NCBI GenBank assembly: GCA_958477305.1 | Contig: CAUEFI010000019.1 | Coordinates: forward strand, 1 to 61,663 | Direction of reading: 5' to 3' | From: HGM12998 sp900756495 | GTDB taxonomy: Bacteria; Bacillota; Clostridia; Oscillospirales; Oscillospiraceae | DNA: 61,663 nucleotides | Shown here: positions 27,211 through 35,246 of the stretch, in pieces | Layout of the letters: every line of letters starts with the position of its first letter | Position numbering within the stretch: the first letter of the stretch is position 1 | Position numbers and translations under genes: made by a program | Notes under the pieces: model-generated | The model's database searches: none | Told to the model about the DNA's origin: nothing | What the model saw: the letters and a program-made list of their open reading frames with translations, nothing else

Positions 27211-28614
27211 ATGATTCCCGTACTACAAAGCCGCTGGAGGCTGGAGGGAAACCGGCTGGTCTACTACGGCCTGCGAAATGCCCCCAACACCCTGCGGCGG
27301 AAAGTAACGGTCACGCCGTCGGAAGCCAGGGCCATCGCCGCCCTGGACGGCAGCGTCCCGCTGAAAGAGCTCCCCGACGGCGGCAAGGCGCTGCGCCGCC
27401 TCGTCAAACTGGGCATCGTGGTGGACCGCTCAGCCCGCCGGAGGGCCCCCGCCAGCCTGGAGGAGGCCCGGTTCTGCCGCCGCTGTGCCGCCAACGACTT
27501 CGCCATTCCCGGCCTGGAGTTCAGCGCCGACGGGCTGTGCCCCATCTGCCAGACTGAGCGGCGGTTCCGCCCCTGCAAGAACGTCACGCCGGTCCACACC
27601 TCCCTCCCCCGCTCGCCCGGACGAAGGTACGACGCGGCGGTCTTTTATACCGGCGGCAAGGACTCCTCCTACCTGCTCTACCATCTCGCTAAGGTCCAAA
27701 AGCTGCGCATCCTGGCCCTGTGTTGGGAGACCCCCTACATGTCCCCCTGGGCCCGGGAGAGCGTGGAACACGCCAAAGAGGCGCTGCCCGAGGTGGATTT
27801 TCTTGTGGAAAAGGCCCCGGAGCAAGAGCTGAAGGCTATCTACCAGGAGCTGTACCGGCTCCAGAGGAATGTCTGCCTCTGCCCGGCTGTGGCCTACGTG
27901 CTCTTTCTGCCCCGGCTGGTTCAGTGGAAGGTCCCCTACCTGGTGCTGGGCACCGAGCCCGCCCAGTGCAAAAACTTCATCTACAACAACTTCGCCCCCG
28001 CCTTCTACTACCGGCCCTGGATCCAGGCCCTGGCCCGCTTCGGCTTCAATCTCTGGCGGGTCGTCACTCTCCGTCCGCCCATGGGGCCGGGCGAGGTGGA
28101 GTGCTACATGATGATGCGCCAGTACCTGATGCCCCCCGGCGCGGGAAAGCGGGGGCTTCTCCACAATGAAATGATGGCCAACATCGCCGCCGCCCTGGCT
28201 CAGGCGCCAGCCCTTCTGGCTCCCTTCCGCGAGACGGTGGAGCGGGCCAAACGGAAGGGCGGACTTCCCAACCTGGTCCACCTGGATTTGGACGCGGTAG
28301 CCGGCGGGGTGTACCGATGGAACGAAATCAAGGAGATCCTGGCCCGGGAGATCGGCTGGGTGGATGCTCCCGTGGAGGGAAAGGGTCTCCACACCAGCTG
28401 CTCCATCGAGCGGTGCAAGGAGTACGCCCAGATGGTCAGCTTCCGGGATATGGAGAGCAGGGTCATCCCCTTCTCTGCCGTAGAGATGGCTCTGGCCTCG
28501 GCCTCTGGAACGGTGAGCCGGGAGGAGGCTGTCCGGGAGCTGAAGGAGCACTCCGGCTTTACCCCCGAACCGCCTCCTGAATGGGTGGATATGGTCGGCT
28601 TCTTCCAGAATTAA
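27211..28614 (+). CDS. PP-loop ATP-pyrophosphatase domain protein with PqqD-like N-terminus
   Basis: 467 aa protein. Residues ~10-72 resemble a PqqD/RRE-type winged helix (VTPSEARAIAALDGSVPLKELP...LVKLGIVV). C89/C92 and C110/C113 form a zinc knuckle of the kind that precedes N-acetyl-sugar amidotransferase (WbpG/PseA-like) domains (FCRRCAANDFAIPGLEFS, GLCPICQ). A PP-loop follows at 145-154 (FYTGGKDSSY), indicating adenylation chemistry. Additional cysteines occur in NVCLCPAV and LHTSCSIERCKEYAQ, the latter also typical of amidotransferases. Start ATG 27211 has AAAAGGAGGCG. It is monocistronic; no sugar-biosynthesis or peptide-precursor gene is adjacent, so substrate is unknown. The N-terminal assignment is by pattern only. 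Confidence 0.7.
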   Translation: MIPVLQSRWRLEGNRLVYYGLRNAPNTLRRKVTVTPSEARAIAALDGSVPLKELPDGGKALRRLVKLGIVVDRSARRRAPASLEEARFCRRCAANDFAIPGLEFSADGLCPICQTERRFRPCKNVTPVHTSLPRSPGRRYDAAVFYTGGKDSSYLLYHLAKVQKLRILALCWETPYMSPWARESVEHAKEALPEVDFLVEKAPEQELKAIYQELYRLQRNVCLCPAVAYVLFLPRLVQWKVPYLVLGTEPAQCKNFIYNNFAPAFYYRPWIQALARFGFNLWRVVTLRPPMGPGEVECYMMMRQYLMPPGAGKRGLLHNEMMANIAAALAQAPALLAPFRETVERAKRKGGLPNLVHLDLDAVAGGVYRWNEIKEILAREIGWVDAPVEGKGLHTSCSIERCKEYAQMVSFRDMESRVIPFSAVEMALASASGTVSREEAVRELKEHSGFTPEPPPEWVDMVGFFQN

Positions 28615-28684
28615 CCCCTGCCGCGGAGCAACCTTCCCTGTCTCACCGTTGTAGAAAGGCCTTCCGCTTCTCTTCCGCCGCCCC

Positions 28685-29427
28685 TTAACACAGCGGCCGC
28701 TTGGCCGATACAATCAGCATCATGGGACGGCGCAGCTCGTCTCTCATGCCGGGCACACTGTCCAGCAGACGCGGATCCGGCCGGGGCTCCGTAAGGCCGA
28801 CGAGGGAGAATCCCGCGTCCAGCAGAGCGTGTATCCAGTCGGTCAAGGACCGGTGATACTTCACCACATCGCAGCCCAGGAACCGGGCTGTCCGGGGCCC
28901 TGGCTCAAAGTAGCGGTCCACCGGCCAGTGGAGGGCAGCCCCCTCCCCGTCCCGGAACCAATCCTGGGGTCCCTGGGCGGTGAAGACCGGGTGCTCACAG
29001 GAGAAGACAAAATCTCCTCCAGGGGCCAGGCAGCGGAACACCTTCCGGAAGACCGCTCCGATGTCCTCCACATAGTGGAGGGCCAGGGAACTCAGCGCCA
29101 CGTCGAAGGTATCTTCCGGGAAGTCCAGGTCCTCCATCGCCATAAGGCGGTAAGTAATGGCGGGGCCGCTGTTGCGCGCCTTCGCCCCTGCAAGCATTTT
29201 TTCAGAGAGATCAATCCCCAGCACTGCCGCCGCGCCGTGGCCGGCTGCATAGCGGCAGTGCCAGCCAAAACCGCACCCCAGATCCCAGCACCCGCCTGCC
29301 CTTCAAATCAGGGAGCATCCGCTCCAGCTCATGCCACTCCCCCGCAGCGCGGAGCCCCTCCACCGAGTGTGGGAATCTGCTGTACTGTTCAAAAAAGCGC
29401 TGCTCATCATTATGGATTTTCCCGCAT
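28685..29427 (-). pseudogene. Class I SAM-dependent methyltransferase, frameshifted
   Basis: A complete methyltransferase can be read only across frames. The C-terminal frame (28685-29224) has GIDLSEKMLAGAKA, FDVALSSLALHYVEDIGAVF and GGDFVFSCEHPVF. The N-terminal part (NDEQRFFEQYSRF...AGEWHELERMLPDLKGRRVL) lies in another frame. The join is at 29284-29286, where one extra G on the coding strand turns the expected VLDLGCGFGW motif I out of frame. A second defect lies near 29415-29425: ATG 29427, with AGGAGG upstream, starts a frame that stops after five codons, and a small indel is needed to reach NDEQ. It is either a recent pseudogene or sequencing indels. Confidence 0.8.
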
Positions 29428-29482
29428 ATCCGGGCCTCCTCCCCCCTCTCCGGCTGCCGGGCGGGGCGTCCCGCTCTGCCGC

Positions 29483-30091
29483 TCACCGGTCTTTGTCGAT
29501 ATCCGCCTCTACAAAATGCTTCTCCGACTCCTCCCAGTATTTCTGAAATACACGGTCCTGATTCCCGTCCAGGTTGAGCTGGTACATCCGGAAGGTAACC
29601 AGGATGTCCTTTGGCTGCCACTGCTCCTCATAAGAGTACTGGTAGTTCATCCCCAGCCGCCTCATGACACCGCCGCTGCGGGGATTATTTACGTCATGGG
29701 TAGCCGTTATATAGGGAAGTCCGTCCCGCTTCACCTGCCCGACAACAGCCCGGCAGGCCTCACTTATCATCCCCCTGTGCCAAAACTCCCTGCACAGTCC
29801 ATATCCCAGGTCGTGGCTGCTGTCCATACTGACATGGACGTATCCAATCGGAATGCCATCCTCTTTCAAGCAGACGGCGTATTGATATCCGCGGGGAAGC
29901 CGGTAAATTTTTGCATATTTTTCCTCATATAAGGTTCTTGCCTCCTCCAACGACCGCAGGGGAAACCACGGCAGATAGGTATTTACCTCCTCATCGCTAT
30001 ACAGGGAGAACAGGGCCTCTGTGTCCTGCACGGTAAATTTTCTCAAGATCAGCCGTTCTGTCTCCAGCTCCGGCGTATTATTCCGCTCCAT
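29483..30091 (-). CDS. GNAT family N-acetyltransferase
   Basis: 202 aa RimJ/RimL-like acetyltransferase, beginning MERNNTPELETERLILRKFTVQDTEALFSLYSDEEVNTYLPWFPL. The acetyl-CoA segment is LGYGLCREFWHRGMISEACRAVVGQ, followed by THDVNNPRSGGVMRRLGMNYQYSYEEQW. ATG 30091 has GGGGGAGC upstream; the frame is open to 30142 without homology. Substrate unknown. It is transcribed away from the infC operon and sits next to the broken methyltransferase. Confidence 0.9.
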   Translation of the reverse strand: MERNNTPELETERLILRKFTVQDTEALFSLYSDEEVNTYLPWFPLRSLEEARTLYEEKYAKIYRLPRGYQYAVCLKEDGIPIGYVHVSMDSSHDLGYGLCREFWHRGMISEACRAVVGQVKRDGLPYITATHDVNNPRSGGVMRRLGMNYQYSYEEQWQPKDILVTFRMYQLNLDGNQDRVFQKYWEESEKHFVEADIDKDR

Positions 30092-30207
30092 ATCGCTGCT
30101 CCCCCTCTTAAACACAGAAAATGCGCTGCTCCTGACCGCCATTATAGTTTATATCTGCCGTCAAATCAATGCCGTGCCAAAAGCCGGATATCATCCGAAA
30201 TTTCCTC

Positions 30208-30237
30208 TTGACAACATCGCACTTCTGCTGGTATACT
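30208..30237 (+). promoter_or_regulatory. Sigma-A promoter of infC-rpmI-rplT
   Basis: TTGACA (30208-30213), 18-bp spacer, TATACT (30232-30237). The start is expected near 30244, leaving a leader of ~170 nt. Confidence 0.8.
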
Positions 30238-30243
30238 ATTTGG

Positions 30244-30414
30244 GCACAATAAAGTAGGTACGGTACCCCCGTCCTCACCTCCAGCCGATGGTGAAGAGGT
30301 TAACATGATATTTTTTCCGCCGGCGTGTGTCCGGCGGGTTGGATCGTGTGACGCGGGTACCGGCAAGGTAGTCGCGTTTTGTTATGCGGCAACAGGAATT
30401 GGAGGTGCTTTCGT
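30244..30414 (+). promoter_or_regulatory. Structured leader of infC-rpmI-rplT (L20-leader-type autoregulatory candidate)
   Basis: The 5' leader folds extensively. CGGTACCC (30261-30268) can pair with GGGTACCG (30355-30362); CCTCACC (30273-30279) pairs with GGT/GAGG (30290-30299); and CCGCCGG/CCGGCGG (30317-30337) forms a 7-bp hairpin. In Bacillus and relatives this leader binds L20 and causes attenuation. The position and nested long-range pairing fit that model. No U-tailed terminator is obvious, so the mechanism here could differ. Confidence 0.5.
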
Positions 30415-30945
30415 ATCAGCAAACAGGGTCATCAGATCAACGAGGAAATCCGCGACAAAGAGGTCCGTCTGGTTTCCGAAGCAGGCGAACAGCTGGGTAT
30501 CATGTCCTCCCGCGAGGCGCTGGAAAAGGCCATCGAACGGGACCTGGACCTGGTGAAAATCTCTCCCAATGCCACCCCTCCCGTCTGCAAGCTCATGGAC
30601 TATGGGAAGTTCAAATTTGAGCAGACCAAGCGTGAGAAGGAGGCCCGGAAAAATCAGCATGTCGTGGAGATCAAAGAGGTGCGCATGTCTCCGGGCATCG
30701 ATGTAAACGACTTCAATGTCAAGCTCCGCAACGCGCAGAAGTTCCTGGCCGAGGGGAACCGGGTAAAAGTCACTGTCCGCTTCCGCGGCCGTGAAATGGC
30801 CCACACGGATATCGGCCGCGGCCTGCTGCTGAAGTTTGCCGAGCAGTGCAGCGAGGTGGCCGCGTTGGATAAGGACCCCAAGCTGGACGGACGGCACATG
30901 TCCATTTTCCTCTCCCCCAAGGTCGCTAAGGAAGCAAAAAAATAA
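30415..30945 (+). CDS. infC: Translation initiation factor IF-3 (AUC start)
   Basis: 176 aa factor that ensures fidelity of start-codon selection and prevents premature 70S formation. It has SKQGHQINEEIRDKEVRLVSEAGEQLG, the linker KAIERDLDLVKISPNATPPVCKLMDYGKFKFEQ, and the C-terminal domain VKVTVRFRGREMAHTDIG. No ATG/GTG/TTG fits the conserved N-terminus: the GGAGGTG at 30401-30407 is 7 nt upstream of an ATC codon at 30415, followed directly by SKQGHQINEE. Non-canonical AUU/AUC starts on infC are a known autoregulatory device, because IF-3 discriminates against its own start. First gene of infC-rpmI-rplT. Confidence 0.93.
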   Translation: MSKQGHQINEEIRDKEVRLVSEAGEQLGIMSSREALEKAIERDLDLVKISPNATPPVCKLMDYGKFKFEQTKREKEARKNQHVVEIKEVRMSPGIDVNDFNVKLRNAQKFLAEGNRVKVTVRFRGREMAHTDIGRGLLLKFAEQCSEVAALDKDPKLDGRHMSIFLSPKVAKEAKK

Positions 30946-31003
30946 GGACTGGCTTTTTGGCTGCCCGTCCCCCTGCGATTTAACTGTAAAGGAGAAACTC
31001 ACC

Positions 31004-31207
31004 ATGCCTAAATTGAAAACCCACAGCGGCGCGAAGAAGAGATTCAATCTGACCAAGTCCGGCAAGGTCAAACGCGCCCATGCCTTCAAGTCCCATCTGC
31101 TCAACGGCCACGGCAAGGACACCAAGCGCAAGAGAGGCCTCCGCGCCGGCGCTTACGCGGACAAGACCAACGAGTCTGCCATCAAGCGCATGATCCCCTA
31201 TAAATAA
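31004..31207 (+). CDS. rpmI: 50S ribosomal protein L35
   Basis: 67 aa basic ribosomal protein MPKLKTHSGAKKRF...SAIKRMIPYK, complete. ATG 31004 follows AAAGGAGAAAC; the longer open frame upstream is not used. Middle gene of the infC operon. Confidence 0.98.
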   Translation: MPKLKTHSGAKKRFNLTKSGKVKRAHAFKSHLLNGHGKDTKRKRGLRAGAYADKTNESAIKRMIPYK

Positions 31208-31240
31208 GATTTTTACTGTTTAACATAGGAGGCTTTTACA

Positions 31241-31597
31241 ATGGCTAGAGTCAAAGGCGCGATGATGACGCGCAAGAGAAGAAATAAAGTCCTCAAGCTG
31301 GCCAAGGGCTACTGGGGCGCCAAGAGCAAGCACTTCAAGATGGCCAACGAGCAGGTTATGAAGTCCCTGACTTACGCTTATACCGGCCGCCGTCTGAAGA
31401 AGCGCGATTTCCGTCAGCTGTGGATCACCCGGATCTCCGCCGCCTGCAAGATGAATGGAATGAACTACTCCACCTTTATGAACGGCATGAAGAAGGCCGG
31501 CGTGGAGATTAACCGCAAGATGCTGGCTGAGATGGCAGTCAACGATAAGGCCGCCTTCACCGCTCTGACCGAGATGGCCAAGCAGCAGCTGGCATAA
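31241..31597 (+). CDS. rplT: 50S ribosomal protein L20
   Basis: 118 aa large-subunit assembly protein (MARVKGAMMTRKRRNKVLKLAKG, WITRISAACKMNGMNYSTFM). It is complete. L20 is also the usual translational or transcriptional repressor of its own operon. ATG 31241 has TAGGAGGC upstream. Followed by a terminator. Confidence 0.98.
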   Translation: MARVKGAMMTRKRRNKVLKLAKGYWGAKSKHFKMANEQVMKSLTYAYTGRRLKKRDFRQLWITRISAACKMNGMNYSTFMNGMKKAGVEINRKMLAEMAVNDKAAFTALTEMAKQQLA

Positions 31598-31608
31598 AAA
31601 GAATACGA

Positions 31609-31643
31609 ACCGCCCTGTTGTCCCTCTGAGACGGCAGGGCGGT
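31609..31643 (+). terminator. Terminator of the infC operon
   Basis: Stem ACCGCCCTG (31609-31617) / CAGGGCGGT (31635-31643), 17-nt loop, then ATTCCTTTT. Confidence 0.85.
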
Positions 31644-31709
31644 ATTCCTTTTCCCCGTTTTCCCGTTATTTAAATCTCCTGAAAGATTGCAGAAAGACGG
31701 GTTGTCCCT

Positions 31710-32597
31710 ATGGATATTGAAAAATTTCGCACTTTCATCGCCGCATCCCGCTGCAGCAGCTTTTATGAGGCAGCTAACAGGCTGTTCATCACTCCTTCCA
31801 CCGTTTCCAAGCACATTTCTGCGTTGGAGGACGAATTCGGCGTTACGCTTTTTCATCGCACTTCCGGCAAACTGGAACCTACGAAAGAGGGATTGCTTTG
31901 CCTGTGTTCGGCGGAAAAGATTGTCGAGGAATACGACAATCTATATAGCTGTATTGCGTCACCGAGGGAGAGAAAGCTGCACATCTCTACCATTTTTGAT
32001 CAACAAAAGTTACTCCATGTCATGAAAGCGTTTTACACACGCTACCCGGATATCAAGATTGAGCTGGAAGAATGTCACGGGAACGAAGTTGTTCGGAATG
32101 TTTTATCCGGGAAATACGCGCTCGGATTCGCAGGAACCGCCTATTCTGACTTTCCGGAGTTAGAGCGTTGCATACTCGACAGGCAACGCATTGTTGTGGC
32201 ACTTTCTGTTCACCATCCGCTGGCAGACAGGTCAGAAATTTCTCTTTCCGAATTAAAAAGCGAGGATTTTTATCTGCTCCATCCAGATAGCGGCGCATAC
32301 CAAGCGCGTATCGCAATGTGTTTGGAGCATGGTTTCAACCCCCGAATCAAGCGAACGTGTTCCAGGCACGAATTACTTCTGGAAAATGTGCGCGAAAGCG
32401 GTGTCACTTTAGTCGGTGAGTATGAGGTAAAAAGGGCTCATTTTCCAGATGTGCGTGCGGTCCCTCTTGCCGAGACGTATTATATCAGTGGCGCTCTTAT
32501 CCGCTTGCGCGGTAGGTCATTATCCCCAGAGGCGAAGTGTTTCTGGGACTTTTTTGTCCAATCTGTAAAAGACGGCAAGCTGTCTGCAGATCACTAG
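31710..32597 (+). CDS. LysR-family transcriptional regulator
   Basis: 295 aa regulator. The N-terminal winged HTH (MDIEKFRTFIAASRCSSFYEAANRLFITPSTVSKHISALEDEFG, FHRTSGKLEPTKEG) is followed by a periplasmic-binding-like effector domain. GC content is lower than in the flanking housekeeping genes, which suggests acquisition. It lies 223 bp upstream of, and on the same strand as, a secreted tannase-like esterase. In Lactobacillus plantarum a LysR-type regulator (TanR) controls tannase, so this gene is a plausible local regulator by analogy. It is separated from the esterase by a terminator-like hairpin, so the two have separate promoters. Confidence 0.88.
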   Translation: MDIEKFRTFIAASRCSSFYEAANRLFITPSTVSKHISALEDEFGVTLFHRTSGKLEPTKEGLLCLCSAEKIVEEYDNLYSCIASPRERKLHISTIFDQQKLLHVMKAFYTRYPDIKIELEECHGNEVVRNVLSGKYALGFAGTAYSDFPELERCILDRQRIVVALSVHHPLADRSEISLSELKSEDFYLLHPDSGAYQARIAMCLEHGFNPRIKRTCSRHELLLENVRESGVTLVGEYEVKRAHFPDVRAVPLAETYYISGALIRLRGRSLSPEAKCFWDFFVQSVKDGKLSADH

Positions 32598-32626
32598 AGG
32601 CCGCCGGCGTACACGCCGGCGGCCTC
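32597..32626 (+). terminator. Terminator of the LysR gene
   Basis: 14-bp perfect stem GAGGCCGCCGGCGT/ACGCCGGCGGCCTC with AC at its centre, then TCATTT. It includes the LysR stop region. Confidence 0.7.
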
Positions 32627-32630
32627 TCAT

Positions 32631-32643
32631 TTCCAATTTGGAA
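32631..32643. promoter_or_regulatory. Dyad TTCCAA-T-TTGGAA upstream of the esterase (candidate operator)
   Basis: A perfect 6-bp-arm dyad of the TN11A type bound by LysR proteins, about 180 bp ahead of the esterase ATG. The rest of the 32644-32820 gap shows no other clear signal. Confidence 0.35.
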
Positions 32644-32820
32644 TTTTAGCCGTCCAGATGCGATTTGCGCAGGAATTGAAACCATGCTACCATTTTCCTG
32701 TCCGGTCGATCTGCCGCGCCGCGGCCGGCGCCGGCGGCTCAGCACAGGGACTTGGCCGCAAGCGCAGGTCCCGGCAAAACTGATCGGGCTGGGAAAATAA
32801 ACATGATAGGAGAATGAAGC

Positions 32821-35103
32821 ATGAAAGGAAAGAATATCCTGGCGCTGACTCTCGCACTCTTCCTGGTTTTCTCCCTGACTCCCGCTGTGGCGGCCGCCTC
32901 TCCCGATGCAATCACGTTCTGGGATTTGCGCAATACTGATAACGTCTCCACAGAAAAGCTCTCGGTTACGGTGGACGGCAAGGCCATAAGCATGACTCAC
33001 TATACCGCACATTACTACAGCGAGGATCAGCCCAATCAAATTGTGTTTGGAATTGACGAATCACGTCCTGCCGCTTTGGGGCTGCGCGACGACCAGAGAA
33101 TCAACATCTATGTACCCGATGGGGCGACCAGGGACAGTGCCGTGCTGTTTATTCTGGAGAACACGAGCTGGGCCAGAAACGGGTTCCCCGAAAATACCCT
33201 TACTGATGGCACAAGGGAGAACACAGAGTGGGCCAGCAGTGGAGCTCCCGAAAGTACCTTTATCGACGGCGCAAGCTATACCACTTCTGTGGCCGGCATT
33301 GAAGTCCCCACTTATGTTGAGTGGGCGTCGGAGATTGACGTGCGCAACGCAAATGCGCTAGCCCGGAACATGGTTGTCGTCTCCTACGGCTGCCGCAGCC
33401 GCGGGCAGGTAAACGCGGTGGAGTGCGCCGCGACCGATGAAGGCGCGGTGCAGCTGGGCGACACCGGCGTCTACTATAAGCCCGGTACAGAATATGTCTG
33501 TCACTCTCCCGCGACCATCGTTGACACAAAGGCCGCTATCCGCTTTGTGAAGTACAACATTGGCATGGGCAATATTCCGGGGGATGCGGATAAAGTGGTG
33601 ATTACCGGCCACAGCGGCGGCGCACTGGCGACTATCATCGGAGCTACCGGCAACAGCTCAGACTACGCGCCTTATCTGACCAATGCGGCGCCTGCCACGG
33701 ACGACGTATACGCTGTTTTGGCGTCTGCCCCTATCACCGACCTCCCCATGGCGGACCAGGCATACGAGTTTACTTATGGATCGTACCGAGAAAACGCCCC
33801 CTATAACACGGAAGGAATCGCCGCTCCCAACTCCAAGGGGTATCTGACCTATGACCGCCCCTCGGATGATCTAATGCAGCTGTCCGAAAAACTGTCCGGG
33901 GACTATGCTGTCTATATTGAAAAAATGTTTGGGCTGTCCGCGGATGAATTCAGGGAAAAAATGGCCGGCCTTCTGGAGGAAAGCATACAGCATGAAATTG
34001 ACTTGAACGATGAATTCAACTACGATGATACTGTTAAGCTGCGCCCTGAAACTGATACCCGCGGCTGGTATGCCTTGGACGCAGACGGAAATGTCGTGAA
34101 AGGTTCTTTTGATCTGGATACTTATCTGCCTTGGGTAATTGCCAATGTCAATATGAACGGCGAGATCCCGCTCTACTATGGCAACGAGGCAAAGGGCGTC
34201 ATCGCCTTTATGGGAATGGGGATAACCGGTGGGTATACCCGCAATGAGAACAACCTGTTTGGCACCACTGCCCAGCGGTACAGCATCGCCTATGAAGATC
34301 TCTGGGATCGGGTCACGGACAAGGCCGCCATCGGCGTCGACCAGTACGACAGCTGGGATGCGTTCTGGGCGGCGGAAGGGGAAACGGTTGCCATGCAGAT
34401 GAAAATGGTCAGCCCCATGCCCTATCTGATGGGCAGCGACGCGATGTGGTATCTCTCCGGCATGGATCACAGCGGGGACGAGAGCGATGTCGCCCCCAAC
34501 TGGTTTGTGCGTCAAGGCATGTGCGACTGTGATACCTCCACGGCCACCTTTACAGCCCTGAAGCTGGCTATTGAAGAAGCCGCCGCAGGTGACACCAATA
34601 TTTATTTTGGCTGGGAGCGGGATCACGCCATGGGCCAACACTACCTGCCTGAATTCTACGCATGGCTGGACAATCTGGATCCCCTCAATCCCCGGGTGGC
34701 ACAGTGCAGCCGGAGCATCACGGTCAACGGCCGGACCGTCAGTCCTGAGGCCTACTGCATCAATGGCTCTACCTTCTTTAAGCTCCGCGATATCGCCGCG
34801 CTCTTAAATGGTACGGAAGGCCAGTTCGGAGTGGAGTATGACGAGGCGGCGCGCGAGGTGCTCCTTACAACGGGGACAGAGTATTCTGCCCTGGGCGGCG
34901 AGCTGGAGCCTGGAGCGGATAAGTCCTCAGCCTGTGTTCTCAGCGATCAGCCGCTGAAGGTCGACGGCGAGAGCGCCGCTTTGACCGCCTACATCATGGG
35001 CGGAAATAACTTCTATTCCCTTCAGGACCTGGGAGCACTGCTGCATTTTCATGTTGACTATCGGTCCGAAAGCAGCCAATTTGTCATCACGTTCGCTCAA
35101 TGA
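32821..35103 (+). CDS. Secreted subtype-B tannase-like esterase with C-terminal stalk domain
   Basis: 760 aa. Residues 1-26 are a signal peptide (KNILALTLALFLVFSLTPAVAAA). The alpha/beta-hydrolase has nucleophile S265 in GHSGGALATIIGATGNSSDYAPYL. Two downstream blocks match bacterial tannases such as L. plantarum TanA/TanB: PNWFVRQGMCDCDTSTATF (D571 or D569) and WERDHAMGQHY (H602), giving a Ser-Asp-His triad with tannase spacing. In known enzymes the nucleophile context is GTSAGG; here it is GHSGG. Residues ~630-760 carry a copper-amine-oxidase-N-like domain (ITVNGRTVSPEAYCINGSTFFKLRDIA), a stalk found on secreted Firmicutes proteins. A duplicated segment occurs at ~117-150 (WARNGFPENTLTDG / WASSGAPESTFIDG). 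Likely hydrolyses galloyl or related plant esters outside the cell. ATG 32821 has ATAGGAGAATG. Confidence 0.85.
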   Translation: MKGKNILALTLALFLVFSLTPAVAAASPDAITFWDLRNTDNVSTEKLSVTVDGKAISMTHYTAHYYSEDQPNQIVFGIDESRPAALGLRDDQRINIYVPDGATRDSAVLFILENTSWARNGFPENTLTDGTRENTEWASSGAPESTFIDGASYTTSVAGIEVPTYVEWASEIDVRNANALARNMVVVSYGCRSRGQVNAVECAATDEGAVQLGDTGVYYKPGTEYVCHSPATIVDTKAAIRFVKYNIGMGNIPGDADKVVITGHSGGALATIIGATGNSSDYAPYLTNAAPATDDVYAVLASAPITDLPMADQAYEFTYGSYRENAPYNTEGIAAPNSKGYLTYDRPSDDLMQLSEKLSGDYAVYIEKMFGLSADEFREKMAGLLEESIQHEIDLNDEFNYDDTVKLRPETDTRGWYALDADGNVVKGSFDLDTYLPWVIANVNMNGEIPLYYGNEAKGVIAFMGMGITGGYTRNENNLFGTTAQRYSIAYEDLWDRVTDKAAIGVDQYDSWDAFWAAEGETVAMQMKMVSPMPYLMGSDAMWYLSGMDHSGDESDVAPNWFVRQGMCDCDTSTATFTALKLAIEEAAAGDTNIYFGWERDHAMGQHYLPEFYAWLDNLDPLNPRVAQCSRSITVNGRTVSPEAYCINGSTFFKLRDIAALLNGTEGQFGVEYDEAAREVLLTTGTEYSALGGELEPGADKSSACVLSDQPLKVDGESAALTAYIMGGNNFYSLQDLGALLHFHVDYRSESSQFVITFAQ

Positions 35104-35171
35104 GTCCTTTTTTCCTCATCTGCTATAGAGCACGTAAAGGAGAGTTTCGCCCTTTCCTTCCCGTTTAATCC

Positions 35172-35201
35172 CCAGCCCGGGCCCCAAAAGGCCCGGGCTG
35201 G
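35172..35201. terminator. Hairpin between convergent esterase and SLH genes
   Basis: 12-bp stem CCAGCCCGGGCC/GGCCCGGGCTGG with a 6-nt loop, placed between two convergent genes. No clear U-run follows on either strand, so bidirectional terminator function is inferred from position. Confidence 0.55.
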
Positions 35202-35246
35202 ACTGCATTCGTCAGAACAACATGTTAGCGGGATATGATCTTCTCT

